Assembly: GCF_003260015.1 (NCBI RefSeq)
Contig: NZ_QCXS01000002.1
Span: 2,666,001 to 2,730,000, forward strand
Length of the DNA stretch: 64,000 nt
Reading direction: 5' to 3'
Source: Nakamurella deserti
Lineage (GTDB): Bacteria > Actinomycetota > Actinomycetes > Mycobacteriales > Nakamurellaceae
Positions 25,625 through 34,309 of this stretch are shown here, piece by piece. The notes below the pieces were generated by a model that saw nothing but the letters and a program-made list of their open reading frames with translations, had not been told where the DNA came from and did not search any database. The position numbers and the translations under genes are program-made. Each line of letters starts with the position of its first letter. Position 1 is the first letter of the stretch.

Positions 25625-27313
25625 GTGCGCGCGACGATCACCGGTGACGTGTGGTGGAAGAACGCCGTCGTCTACTGCCTGGACGTGGAGACCTTCTTCG
25701 ACGGCGACGCCGACGGCATCGGTGACTTCGCCGGCCTGTCGGAGCGACTCGACCATCTCGTCGATCTCGGGGTCGACGTGGTCTGGTTGATGCCCTTCTA
25801 CCCCACGGCGAACGTCGACGACGGGTACGACATCACCGACTACTACGCCGTGGACCCCCGTCTCGGCACGCTCGGCGACTTCGCGGAGTTCGTCCGGACG
25901 GCCGGCGAGAAGGGTTTGCGGGTCATCGCCGACCTGGTGGTCAACCACACCAGCAGCGAGCATCCGTGGTTCGTCGCGGCCCGCGCCTCGAAGGACTCGC
26001 CACGACGGGACTGGTACGTCTGGCGCGACGAGCCCGGCCCCGAGAAGCCCGGCGACGTCGTCTTCCCCGACCGCGAGGACAGCATCTGGACACTCGACGA
26101 GCAGTCGGGCCAGTACTACCTGCACCGCTTCTACCGCAGTCAGCCCGATCTCAACGTGGCCAATCCGCAGGTGCGGGAGGAGATCGCCCGCATCATGGGG
26201 TTCTGGATGGCCCTCGGACTGTCCGGGTTCCGCGTCGACGCCGTCCCGTTCCTCCTCGAGACCCAGTCCAGCGACGGCGCTCCCGGTCCCTCGGAGGATC
26301 TGTCCGACCCCCACGACTACCTGCGCGACCTCCGGGCCTTCCTCAACCGGCGCGACGGCACCGCGGTGCTGCTGGGCGAGGTCAACCTGCCCTACCAGGA
26401 CGCCCGGGCGTTCTTCGGCGACGAGGACGGCGACGAGCTGACCATGCTCTTTGACTTCCCGCTGATGCAGGCGATGTACCTGGCGCTGGCCCGCGGCGAC
26501 GCGGGACCGGTGCGCACCGCCCTCGGCAGCCGACCGGCGACGCCGGACGACTCGCAGTGGGCGGTCTTCGCCCGCAACCACGACGAGCTCACCCTGGACA
26601 AGTTGAGCCGGGCGGAGCGGCAGGAGGTCTTCGACGCCTTCGGCCCCGACGAGACGATGCAGGTCTACGGGCGTGGTCTGCGCCGCCGGCTCCCCGGCAT
26701 GCTCGACGGCGACCAGGACCGGATCCGTCTGGTGTACAGCCTCACCCTGTCCCTGCCGGGGACGCCGACCCTGTTCTACGGCGAGGAGATCGGGCTGGGC
26801 GAGCAGCTCTCACTGGACGGTCGGATGGCCGTGCGCACGCCGATGCAATGGACTGACGGCGATCTCGGCGGCTTCAGTGCCGTGGACTCCCCCGATGCGC
26901 TCTGCCGGCCCTTCCCCGACGCGCCGTTCGGCCCGGACCAGGTCAACGTGATGGACCAGCGGCACGACCCGGAGTCGCTGCTGAGCTGGATGCGGGAGCG
27001 CATCCGCATCTACCGGGAGTCACCGGAACTGGGTTGGGGTGCCACGACCGTCCTGGACCAGGAGCACGGGGCCGTGCTGGCGCACCGCTCCGATTGGCGC
27101 GGCGGAACGGTGGTGCTGGTGCACAACGTCGGGTCCGATCCGGTGTCGGTCGCGCTGCAGCTGCCCGACCGGGCCGGTGACCTCCTGGTGGACCTGGTCG
27201 ATCCGCGTCGGCAGGACACGGTGGCCGGGGACGGGGCGGTGGAGGTCGAGTTGGGCCGTTACGGCAGCCGCTGGTTCCGCCTCGTCCGGCCGGGGGCGCT
27301 CCGGCTGATCTGA
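25625..27313 (+). CDS. GH13 alpha-amylase family enzyme, trehalose synthase-like
   Basis: A 562-residue glycoside hydrolase family 13 protein. The conserved regions are all visible: ADLVVNHTS, nucleophile D205 in GFRVDAV, acid/base E252 in LLGEVN and transition-state D320 in FARNHDELTLD. The last pattern and RPMQW-like RTPMQWTDG resemble trehalose synthase (GH13_16), which interconverts maltose and trehalose, but the protein lacks a maltokinase fusion and differs in the N-terminus, so the exact reaction is open. It has no signal peptide. It starts at GTG 25625, close behind the flavin oxidoreductase gene. Confidence 0.85.
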   Translation: MRATITGDVWWKNAVVYCLDVETFFDGDADGIGDFAGLSERLDHLVDLGVDVVWLMPFYPTANVDDGYDITDYYAVDPRLGTLGDFAEFVRTAGEKGLRVIADLVVNHTSSEHPWFVAARASKDSPRRDWYVWRDEPGPEKPGDVVFPDREDSIWTLDEQSGQYYLHRFYRSQPDLNVANPQVREEIARIMGFWMALGLSGFRVDAVPFLLETQSSDGAPGPSEDLSDPHDYLRDLRAFLNRRDGTAVLLGEVNLPYQDARAFFGDEDGDELTMLFDFPLMQAMYLALARGDAGPVRTALGSRPATPDDSQWAVFARNHDELTLDKLSRAERQEVFDAFGPDETMQVYGRGLRRRLPGMLDGDQDRIRLVYSLTLSLPGTPTLFYGEEIGLGEQLSLDGRMAVRTPMQWTDGDLGGFSAVDSPDALCRPFPDAPFGPDQVNVMDQRHDPESLLSWMRERIRIYRESPELGWGATTVLDQEHGAVLAHRSDWRGGTVVLVHNVGSDPVSVALQLPDRAGDLLVDLVDPRRQDTVAGDGAVEVELGRYGSRWFRLVRPGALRLI

Positions 27314-27629
27314 GCCGTCGACTCACGTACCGGCTCGCCGGAGTTTCGGTCCCGTCGGACGCGGGCGATCGGGACCTGCTCCGGCGGGGCTCGTCCGGTG
27401 CCGCCGATCCCGAAGGACGAGCAGCGGCGGGGGATCTCACGGTCACGTGTCGGCCGCGCACACCGCCGCGGCCGGGTCGGTCGCTCCCAGAGGCACCGGA
27501 GCGCACCACGGTGGGGGTGCCGGTGGGTCCCGGCGGCGCACCGTGCCCGAGTGGGCCTCGCGAGCCGGCTGACGCGTGCGGGTCGACCGATGGCGGTCGA
27601 CCCGCACGTGCGTGTCCGGGCCGGGCGGA
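27314..27629. other. Convergent intergenic region holding a bidirectional terminator
   Basis: No gene is visible in these 316 bp between the GH13 gene (+) and the AztD-like gene (-). The only clear structure is the long perfect hairpin at 27575-27608. Confidence 0.6.
27575..27608. terminator. Bidirectional stem-loop terminator
   Basis: CGTGCGGGTCGACC (27575-27588) pairs perfectly with GGTCGACCCGCACG (27595-27608) around a 6-nt loop GATGGC. The 14-bp stem is between two converging genes, 21 bp past the AztD-like stop. Confidence 0.8.
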
Positions 27630-28883
27630 TCAGGCTGCGGCGACCGCGATTTCGTTGGGGGTGCCGGGCAGGGTGGCCTCGGCGACGACCGTCCCGTCGG
27701 TCAGGTCGACGGCGACGATCCGCTGCTCGGCCGGCTCGGTCACGTAGGCGATGTCGCCGTGGACCGAGAGGGCCGGGTGCGGGTCCTGCCATTCGACGGG
27801 GCTGGTCCACGGCTGGATGACGTCCCAGGATTCGGTGATGTCACCGGTCGCCGGGTCGAGGGTGTTCAGGGTGCCGTCGGCGCTGAGCAGGACGATCTCA
27901 TCGGCGGGCCCGCGGGCGACGTCACGCCAGGTGTACTTGACGCCGTCGGGAAGGTCGACGACCTTCAGGGTGTCGGTCGTGGTGTCGATGAGCGCCAACT
28001 CGGTCAGCAGGTACCCCTCGCTGTCCGGGTCGGAGTTGTAGTCGCCGACGATGAGCGGCGAGGTCTCGCTGACGTAGGCATTGCCCATGCGGCCGTAGGT
28101 GTCCGGCGCCTGGAGCTTGGTGAAGGTGCCGTCCTGGTAGACCAGCACGCCGTCGGAGCAACCGAAGACCACGACCTCGTCCTGCGCGGTGCCCTCACCG
28201 TGGACGGCGGGGCACTGCTCGTTGCGGGCGGTCTCGGTACCGGAGGCGTCCAGCACACGGACTCCCGTGCGTCCGTCGGCGGTGCCGAGGGTGGACAGCA
28301 TGCTGCCGTCGGTGAGTTCGATGGCGACACCGTGGTGGGCCGCCTCGGACTTCGTGACCGTGACCTCGGGCATCTCGGCACCGTCGAGCGCGTCGGTGTC
28401 GAAGGCGGTGATGTCGCCGGTGCCGTCGGCGAACAGGACGGTCCGACCACCGTGACGGACGACGTGGCCCGGGGCGTCCGCGGCGAAGACCAGGTCGGTC
28501 AGCGTCGGCTCGGACGCAGCACCGTCGACGGCGGTGCCGGCGTCCAGCACCTGGAACCCGCCGGTGGTGGACACCATGACGTGCCGGCCGTCCCCGGCCG
28601 GGTTCACCCGGTTGAAGCCTTCCAGCGGCAGGTCGGCGGCGAGTTCGAGGGTGGTGCCGTCGAGCACCAGCAGGCCGCCGTCGTAGGTCAGGGCGACGCG
28701 GGTGGTCCCGTCGGACGCCCCGGTGGTGGCGGATGGTGCGGAGTCGGACGTGGCGGCGGTGCCGGCGGCCGGGGCGGACGAGCTGATCCGGGCAGCCGGG
28801 GCCGCGGGCGAGCCGCATGCCGTCAGGACGAGGCCGGCTCCGGCCAACAGGGCGAGGGGACGCAGGGTCGTGGGGGTTTTCAT
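27630..28883 (-). CDS. AztD-like zinc metallochaperone beta-propeller lipoprotein (copy 1)
   Basis: A 417-residue lipoprotein: signal peptide with lipobox LTAC around residue 23, an Ala/Ser-rich tether to about residue 55, then seven or so short beta-rich repeats (VALTYDGGLLVLDG, HVMVSTTGGFQVLD, VVRHGGRTVLFADG, and so on). This organisation and its place beside AztC- and AztB-type genes match AztD, the periplasmic chaperone that passes Zn2+ to the binding protein AztC in the AztABCD importer. Histidines in EAAHHGVAI and EWQDPHPALSVHGDIA are possible metal ligands. It is preceded by a Zur-like palindrome at 28894-28914, which overlaps the stop of the upstream aztC gene. Confidence 0.83.
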   Translation of the reverse strand: MKTPTTLRPLALLAGAGLVLTACGSPAAPAARISSSAPAAGTAATSDSAPSATTGASDGTTRVALTYDGGLLVLDGTTLELAADLPLEGFNRVNPAGDGRHVMVSTTGGFQVLDAGTAVDGAASEPTLTDLVFAADAPGHVVRHGGRTVLFADGTGDITAFDTDALDGAEMPEVTVTKSEAAHHGVAIELTDGSMLSTLGTADGRTGVRVLDASGTETARNEQCPAVHGEGTAQDEVVVFGCSDGVLVYQDGTFTKLQAPDTYGRMGNAYVSETSPLIVGDYNSDPDSEGYLLTELALIDTTTDTLKVVDLPDGVKYTWRDVARGPADEIVLLSADGTLNTLDPATGDITESWDVIQPWTSPVEWQDPHPALSVHGDIAYVTEPAEQRIVAVDLTDGTVVAEATLPGTPNEIAVAAA

Positions 28884-28893
28884 GTCATCACCT

Positions 28894-28914
28894 TATCAAG
28901 AACCATTCTCATTA
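28894..28914 (-). promoter_or_regulatory. Candidate Zur box before AztD-like copy 1
   Basis: On the minus strand the sequence reads TA-ATGAGAATGGTTCTTGAT-A, an AT-rich imperfect palindrome (outer TA and inner AGAA arms) like actinobacterial zinc uptake regulator sites. Its first 11 bases ATGAGAATGGT match the site at 32121 at 10 of 11. It spans the aztC stop codon. Confidence 0.55.
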
Positions 28915-29868
28915 GCGAAGCGCGGAGGTGATGCGATCCGCATTGCTGCGCATCATGGCCAGGTAGGTGGCGGCGTCGCCCCCCGGCGCGCTCTCCGCGG
29001 CGACGTCCGTTGCCGCGGTAAGGGACTCGGTGAAGAGCGAGACGATGGTGACGTCGAGACCGACCTCGTCGGCCAACACCTGCACGAGTCGCTCCGGCTG
29101 GGTCGCGTCGGCGAAGACGACGTCGACGCCGGCGGTCTCCATGGCGGTGACGAGGTCGTCGAAATCACTGGCGCTGGGGGCGGCGAGAGTGCTGCCGCCC
29201 GGGAGAACCGTTCCCACCACGGTGAAGTCGTACCGCTGGGCGAGGTAGCCGAAGACGTTGTGGTTGGTGACCAGGGCGCGTCGGTCCGCGGGGATGCCAA
29301 CGAACTGCTGTTCCAGCTCGGCGTCCAGCGTGCGCAGCTCCTGCCGGTAGGCGTCCGCGGAGGATCGCAGTGCACCGGCGTCGACGTCGGCCAACCCGGC
29401 CACGACCGGCTCGAGCGCATCGACGACCCGCAGCACCTGCTGCGGATCGGTCCACAGATGCGGGTCCGGGCCTGACATCTCGTCGTCGGTGTAGGCGATG
29501 ACCTGCACGTGGTCACCGGCCACGAACTGCGGGACGCCGTCGGCGGCGGCGGCGTCGAGATGATGCTGCACCCCCTCCTCGAGACCGAGTCCGTTGGACA
29601 CGATCAGCTCCGCGTCGCGGAGCTCGGCCGCCCGCTGGGCCGACACCTCGAAGGAGTGTGGGTCGGAACCCGGTGGCATCAGAACCAGGACGTCGACCTG
29701 ATCTCCGACCACCTGCTGCACGACGTCACCGAGGATGTTGGTGCTCACCGCGATCGTCGGACGCTCCGACACGCCATCGGCACCGGCACCGGCACCGGCA
29801 CCGGCACAACCCGCCAGCACCGCGAGCACCCCGCCGGCCAGCCCGGCGACGAGACGCCGGGCCCTCAC
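28912..29868 (-). CDS. aztC: Zinc ABC transporter substrate-binding lipoprotein (AztC/ZnuA type)
   Basis: A 318-residue cluster A-I solute-binding protein. The lipobox is LAGC21. Metal ligands of the family are visible: H71 in GSDPHSFE, H137 in PDPHLWTDP, H203 in TNHNVFGYLAQRY, and the acidic residue in FADATQPERLV. The long His-rich loop of ZnuA is absent, as in AztC proteins that rely on AztD. A Gly/Ala repeat of GA units follows the lipid cysteine. The GTG at 29868 overlaps the upstream AztD-like stop (GTGA), so the two are translationally coupled. It takes up Zn2+ outside the membrane for the AztB permease. Confidence 0.87.
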   Translation of the reverse strand: MRARRLVAGLAGGVLAVLAGCAGAGAGAGADGVSERPTIAVSTNILGDVVQQVVGDQVDVLVLMPPGSDPHSFEVSAQRAAELRDAELIVSNGLGLEEGVQHHLDAAAADGVPQFVAGDHVQVIAYTDDEMSGPDPHLWTDPQQVLRVVDALEPVVAGLADVDAGALRSSADAYRQELRTLDAELEQQFVGIPADRRALVTNHNVFGYLAQRYDFTVVGTVLPGGSTLAAPSASDFDDLVTAMETAGVDVVFADATQPERLVQVLADEVGLDVTIVSLFTESLTAATDVAAESAPGGDAATYLAMMRSNADRITSALR

Positions 29869-31184
29869 CGCCCCACCTCGGCGAGGAACATCGGGACGTC
29901 GGGGGTCGGGAACTCCCGCGAGATCCGCGCCGCGTCGCCGTGGTCGATCTCCAGGATCCGGCGCCCGGCGGGGTCGTTGACGTACGCCCGGGCCGCGTCG
30001 ACCTCGATGGTCACCGCGTCCCGCAGTGCGGGCTCGGCCATGGTGTCGGCCAGGAGCGGCTCCGAGGTCCCCGTCACCACTCCGGTCCGGGCGTCCAGGG
30101 TCAGGACGCGACCCGCACGGTCGACGGCGACGACCACGTGGTCCCGGTCGTCCACCGCCGACACCGCGACCAGCGGAGTGCCCGTCTCGATCAACCTCCA
30201 CTCACGGTCCCGCGTGTCCAGCACCCAGGCGCCGCGTTCGCCGGCCACCGCGGCGACCACCGGCCGGTCCTTGCGCGCCCGGAAGTCGCGGGCCCGGTCG
30301 GCGTCGGACACCGCTGCCGGGTAGGGGATGTGCTCGAGGGCGACGGTTCCGTCCGGATCGGAGCCGGCCACGGCGAGGACAGCGCCGTCGGCGCAGCCCA
30401 CGACGACGCCGACCCGGCTGGTGATGGTCTCCCCCGCCCCCGGACAGGCGACGCCGGTGCCGGCGACCGGCGCACCGGCGGCGTCGAGCACCCGGACGGT
30501 GTCCGGCGACGACCCGGCGGAGCCGGCGGTCGTCTGGACGAGGCGTCGCCCCGACGGGACCAACAGGCCGTCGGCGGGCACATCGTCGAGCTCGGCGAGC
30601 AGAGCGACGGAGCCGGCTCCCAGTGCTGCCCCGTCGAGCACGACGGCGCGGCCGGCATCAGGGTCGAGCACGGTCACCAGCGACGGCGCCGACGACGTCC
30701 GCATCGCGGCGCCACCGTCGACCTCACCCACCGGTCGCGACTCGGCCAGGTAGTAGTGCGAATGGTCGCCGTGCGGCACCGTCCACACTCCGCTGTCCAC
30801 GACGGTGAGGCCGGACGCGGAGGTGGCGAACAGGTACCGGCCGTCAGTGGTGACCGCCGTGGGCGCCGGGAGATCGGGCAGCTCCACGCTGTCCCCGGTG
30901 AGCAGGTCGATGCCGCTGGTGCTGCCGTCGGGCGCCACCACCGCGAGACGCAGTTGCGGCTCGGTCATCTCGGCCGCCCCCGGGATGGCGCCGTGTCCGG
31001 GGGCGTCGGAGGCGTCCTCGCCGGCGGGGGCCGACGGCGCCGGCGAAGACAGGGCGGACGGGGCGGACGCACCGGAGGCGGAGCGCGCGCCGGAGCCCGA
31101 GCACGCGCAGAGCGTGAGGCCGAGGGCGAGGGCGAGGACGGCGGCCGTGATCACGGGCCGGGGGGGCTGGGGCGGGGCGGGCAC
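29865..31184 (-). CDS. AztD-like beta-propeller lipoprotein (copy 2, His-rich loop)
   Basis: A 439-residue lipoprotein with a signal peptide ending in LCAC28, a Ser/Ala/Pro tether to about residue 70, and seven propeller-like repeats. The short loop VPHGDHSHYYLAESR (H138, H141, H143) is a clear metal-binding candidate. Overall it resembles copy 1 in form but is strongly diverged. The GTG at 31184 was chosen because AAAGGA lies upstream and it starts the signal peptide; a longer in-frame extension overlaps aztB in another frame. It sits between the permease and the binding protein and is coupled to the latter, so it is probably the cognate metallochaperone. Confidence 0.8.
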   Translation of the reverse strand: MPAPPQPPRPVITAAVLALALGLTLCACSGSGARSASGASAPSALSSPAPSAPAGEDASDAPGHGAIPGAAEMTEPQLRLAVVAPDGSTSGIDLLTGDSVELPDLPAPTAVTTDGRYLFATSASGLTVVDSGVWTVPHGDHSHYYLAESRPVGEVDGGAAMRTSSAPSLVTVLDPDAGRAVVLDGAALGAGSVALLAELDDVPADGLLVPSGRRLVQTTAGSAGSSPDTVRVLDAAGAPVAGTGVACPGAGETITSRVGVVVGCADGAVLAVAGSDPDGTVALEHIPYPAAVSDADRARDFRARKDRPVVAAVAGERGAWVLDTRDREWRLIETGTPLVAVSAVDDRDHVVVAVDRAGRVLTLDARTGVVTGTSEPLLADTMAEPALRDAVTIEVDAARAYVNDPAGRRILEIDHGDAARISREFPTPDVPMFLAEVGR

Positions 31185-31240
31185 GGAGGATTCCTTTGCA
31201 CGGTGCGACGACGGAACGGGAGGTGGGCGACCGACAGCGG

Positions 31241-32122
31241 TCAGCGGCGGCTGGGCAGCGGTGCTCCGACGCCGGGCGATCGGCGTCGGGAGCTGTGGTG
31301 GGTGAGGGTGCGGAGCACCGTGGACACCGGGTAGACGAGGACCGCGACCAGCGCGATCGACGCACCGGCGGCGGTGCCGGCGTGCCACGACAGCAGGAGG
31401 CCGGCGACGACGGCCAGCGCGCCCAGGACGGCGGCGAGGCCCATGGTGGTGGCGATGCCGTTCGTCCACGGCCGGGCCGCCGCGGCCGGCGCGACAAGCA
31501 GGCCGACGACGAGCAGACTGCCCACCGCCTGGTACGAGCTGACCACTGCCAGCGTCACCAGGACGGTCAACGCGATCCGGCCCGCCCGGGGGTTCAGGCC
31601 CAGGGTGGCGGCCTTCGCCGGGTCGAAGGCCAGGGCGACGAACGACCGGTGGAACGCCACGGCCAGGGCCACGGTGAGCAGCACCGCCACCGCCACTTGC
31701 ACCAGGTCGCCGACGCGGATGGCCAGCACGTCGCCGAACAGGATGGCGGTCAGGTCGGTGGCGAACGAGCGGGACCGCGACACGATGAGCACGCCGAGGG
31801 CGAGCATGCCGACGAAGAGCAGCGCGATGGCGGTGTCGTCCGACAGGCGCCGGTTCCGCGTGAGGAACCCGATCCCGGCGGCCATGGCCGCGGCACTGAC
31901 CCCGGCACCCAGCAGGCTGGGGAACCCGAGCAGCGCCGCCAGCGCCACCCCGGGCACCATCCCGTGGGCCAGGGCCTCACCGAGGAACGCGGAACCCCGG
32001 ATGACGACCCAGGTGCCGGCCACGGCACAGATGCCGGCGACCAGGACACCGCCCAGCAGGGCGCGCAGCATGAAGGACACCGAGAACGGATCGAGGAACC
32101 AGGACACATCGGCACCGTACAT
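31241..32122 (-). CDS. aztB: Zinc ABC permease (AztB/ZnuB type)
   Basis: A 293-residue membrane protein of the ABC-3 (ZnuB/MntB) permease family with eight or nine membrane segments. FLDPFSVSFMLRALLGGVLVAGICAVAGTWVVIRGSAFLGEALAHGMVPGVALA is the diagnostic N-terminal block. A polar C-terminal tail ends the protein. The start is not certain: ATG 32122 lies inside the candidate Zur box with no Shine-Dalgarno sequence (possibly leaderless), whereas GTG 32107 would give MSWFLDPF. It should form the channel energised by the divergently encoded ATPase. Confidence 0.87.
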   Translation of the reverse strand: MYGADVSWFLDPFSVSFMLRALLGGVLVAGICAVAGTWVVIRGSAFLGEALAHGMVPGVALAALLGFPSLLGAGVSAAAMAAGIGFLTRNRRLSDDTAIALLFVGMLALGVLIVSRSRSFATDLTAILFGDVLAIRVGDLVQVAVAVLLTVALAVAFHRSFVALAFDPAKAATLGLNPRAGRIALTVLVTLAVVSSYQAVGSLLVVGLLVAPAAAARPWTNGIATTMGLAAVLGALAVVAGLLLSWHAGTAAGASIALVAVLVYPVSTVLRTLTHHSSRRRSPGVGAPLPSRR

Positions 32123-32139
32123 GAGAACGGTAATCGTTA
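32121..32139 (+). promoter_or_regulatory. Candidate Zur box between aztB and aztA
   Basis: ATGAGAACGGTAATCGTTA lies in the 31-bp gap between the divergent aztB and aztA starts. AACGGT-A-ATCGTT forms an inverted core, and the first 11 bases match those of the second site in this locus. It would let one zinc-bound repressor shut both directions. Confidence 0.6.
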
Positions 32140-32153
32140 GTTACAGTAGTGCG

Positions 32154-32831
32154 GTGTCCGACAGCATGCAGGTCATCGACGTGAGTGCCCACCACGGCAC
32201 GATTCTCGCGCTGCAGTCGATCGACTGCGCGTTCCCGGCCGGGCGCGTCACCGCCCTGACCGGAGGCAACGGATCGGGCAAGTCCACGCTGATCGCGGTC
32301 CTCGCCGGGGTGCACCGCGCCACCCGCGGACAGGTGCGACGGCCCGCCGGCGGGGTGGCCCTCGTCCGGCAGTCGTGGTCGCCGGACCAGCCGCTCCCGC
32401 TCACCGTCGCCGCGGCGGTCGGCATGGGCCGTTGGCACGACCGGGGCCACTGGCGGCGTTTCCGGTCCGACGACCGGGCGGTCGTCGCCCGCGCGATGGA
32501 ACAGCTCGACGTCACCGACCTGGCCCAGCGGCAGCTCGGCGGTCTGTCGGGTGGTCAGCGGCAACGGGTCCTGGTCGCACAGGCGTTGGCGCAGCGGTCC
32601 GGGGTGTTGCTGCTCGACGAGCCGACCGCAGGCGTCGACGCCGCCGCGCGCGAACGCATCGAGAACGCGATGGCCGCCGAGGCCGAACGCGGCGTGGTGG
32701 TCGTGCACGTCACCCACGACGCCGACTCCGTCCGACGCGCCCATCGTCACGTGCACCTCGAGGCCGGACGCGTGGCCGTACCGGTGTCGCCGTCACCCGA
32801 GGACCATCCGCAGCGCCGCCGGCCGGCCTGA
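32154..32831 (+). CDS. aztA: Zinc ABC transporter ATP-binding protein (AztA type)
   Basis: A 225-residue ABC ATPase: Walker A GGNGSGKS, signature LSGGQRQRVLVA, Walker B VLLLDEPTAGVD and H-loop VTHDADSV. It is of the ZnuC-like group. The C-terminus (HRHVHLEAGRVAV and a basic tail) has several histidines. I give GTG 32154; ATG 32166 is an alternative. It is transcribed away from aztB across a shared Zur-like site, so all Azt components can be controlled together. Confidence 0.88.
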   Translation: MSDSMQVIDVSAHHGTILALQSIDCAFPAGRVTALTGGNGSGKSTLIAVLAGVHRATRGQVRRPAGGVALVRQSWSPDQPLPLTVAAAVGMGRWHDRGHWRRFRSDDRAVVARAMEQLDVTDLAQRQLGGLSGGQRQRVLVAQALAQRSGVLLLDEPTAGVDAAARERIENAMAAEAERGVVVVHVTHDADSVRRAHRHVHLEAGRVAVPVSPSPEDHPQRRRPA

Positions 32832-32977
32832 CCCGCCGGCACGCCGGCCCGGTGCGGCACCGGGGTGACCGCCCGACAGTGGATGCCGGCGCGGGTGCCG
32901 CGGGTGACGGCGACGCCGACCTCGAGAGGTGGAGTGACAGCACGGCTCTCGGGGTGAGGTGCCGTCCGACGGCCGCC

Positions 32978-33919
32978 TCAGCGGTAGCGGCGCGGCACGG
33001 TCCAGGAACGGCCGAACACCTCGTCGAAGGATCGCGGATGGAAGGGGCTGTCACCGCCGGCGGGATAGTTCGTCAGCTCGCCGACCACGATGCGATCCGG
33101 GAGCAGGTACAGGTCCACCCGGACGAAATCGGTGTCGGCGGAGAGCCGCTCGGCCAGGTCGATCATCTCGTCCAGGCGGTCCGGGCGGGGAATCGGTGGG
33201 TGCGCCCACGGCGGGCCACCGCTGAACGGCATGTGCTCCCACGACCGCTGGAAGAAGTCCTGGGTACGGTCACCGAACCGACCTCCGTCGACCTGGACGA
33301 AATGGCACCGGCCGTGGAAGACGAAGAACTTGTAGTCCTCCGGCAGCGAACCCGCCGCCCCCAGCAGCCGCTCCTCCACCAGGACGCGGGGCGGGATCCT
33401 CCCGTACACCCACTCACGGTTGGGTCCCTGCCCGTACAGCTGCCCCAGCCAGGGCGCCGCGATGGCGGCCAGCTCGTCCCGGTCGGCTGCCGCCGGGCGG
33501 ACGTGCCGGTAGACCCAGCTGTGCTGCGCCGGCGGGAGTCGCTCCTCGGGTGCGGCCATCGGTGAGACGACGATGACCGCTCCGCTGCCGTGCGTCGGTT
33601 TCACCACGAACGACTCCGGCAGCGACATCGTCCGCAGCGCCGCCGGGTCGTCCGCGACACCCACCAGCGCAGGCAGGTGACCGGGCCCGACGACGGACTC
33701 CACGTACGCCCGCACCGCCCACTTGTCGGCGAAGGTGACGAGGATGTCGCGGTGGTCACGCAGCATCTTGTAGCGGACCTTCTCCGAGAACGTCCGTGGC
33801 CGCGCCGTGGAAGCGAGCCGCCACAGACGCACCGCGCGACTGCGCTGTCGCCATCGTGGCCGCGACGGCGGCACGACCACGAGCGTGCAGCCGGGAGAGG
33901 AGGTGATGGGTGCGGGCAT
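32978..33919 (-). CDS. TupA-like ATP-grasp protein
   Basis: About 313 residues. The order PRTFSEKVRYKMLRDHRDILVTFADKWAVRAYVE, LPESFVVKPTHGSGAVIVV, ILVEERL-like RVLVEERLLG, DYKFFVFHGRCHFVQVDGGRF and DFVRVDLYLLPDRIVVGELTNYPAGGDSPFHP is that of the ATPgrasp_TupA family, whose first described member takes part in teichuronopeptide synthesis. VVKP and GELTNYPAGG supply the usual ATP and Mg ligands. Such proteins ligate an amino acid or acidic group to a polymer or small molecule, here unknown. The gene stands alone. The start is uncertain: ATG 33919 or GTG 34012, the latter adding a Pro-rich stretch unlike the family. Confidence 0.72.
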   Translation of the reverse strand: MPAPITSSPGCTLVVVPPSRPRWRQRSRAVRLWRLASTARPRTFSEKVRYKMLRDHRDILVTFADKWAVRAYVESVVGPGHLPALVGVADDPAALRTMSLPESFVVKPTHGSGAVIVVSPMAAPEERLPPAQHSWVYRHVRPAAADRDELAAIAAPWLGQLYGQGPNREWVYGRIPPRVLVEERLLGAAGSLPEDYKFFVFHGRCHFVQVDGGRFGDRTQDFFQRSWEHMPFSGGPPWAHPPIPRPDRLDEMIDLAERLSADTDFVRVDLYLLPDRIVVGELTNYPAGGDSPFHPRSFDEVFGRSWTVPRRYR

Positions 33920-34309
33920 CCACGGATTGTGCCCTGCGTGACGGGCCCCGATCCCGGGCGGAGGAGACGCGCGCACCGGTGGCTGGCTCCCGAACGCCGT
34001 GAGGGTGCTCACCTCCCGGTCGGACCCTGCGCACGCGCTCGTCGTTAGCCAACTGTCGTGCTAACCTGCTAACTGGGTTCCGGTGGTGGGTACGCCGGCT
34101 GCCGCGCAGCTGTGGTGCGGTGGGAAGACCCTCCCTGGATCGTCCACCGGTGTCGTCCGCCCTTCCGCCGGCGACGCATCCGCGATCGACCTCGTCGCAC
34201 ATCACCGGAGTGACCGCACCTCCGGCCGCTGCGGCTCGTGCACGCACCCGAACGACGACGGCCGAAAGCTTCGGCCGTCGAAGACGCTTCCCACCGGATC
34301 AGGAGTGCC
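33920..34309. other. Divergent intergenic region upstream of the phasin-like gene
   Basis: This interval of about 390 bp holds no clear gene. A less GC-rich patch at 34040-34080 carries GTTAGC (34044-34049) and two inverted copies GCTAAC (34060-34065 and 34068-34073), a TetR-like half-site pattern of unknown function. A longer start of the ATP-grasp gene could reach 34012. Confidence 0.5.
34044..34073. promoter_or_regulatory. GTTAGC / GCTAAC inverted half-sites
   Basis: GTTAGC-N10-GCTAAC-CT-GCTAAC combines one inverted and one direct pair of the same 6-mer in the promoter region of the phasin-like gene. A regulator site is inferred from symmetry only. Confidence 0.35.

Noticed and set aside
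23897-26581. An 894-codon minus-strand open frame
   Set aside because: It spans antisense to three genes with intact catalytic motifs and a real intergenic gap; no domain is visible.
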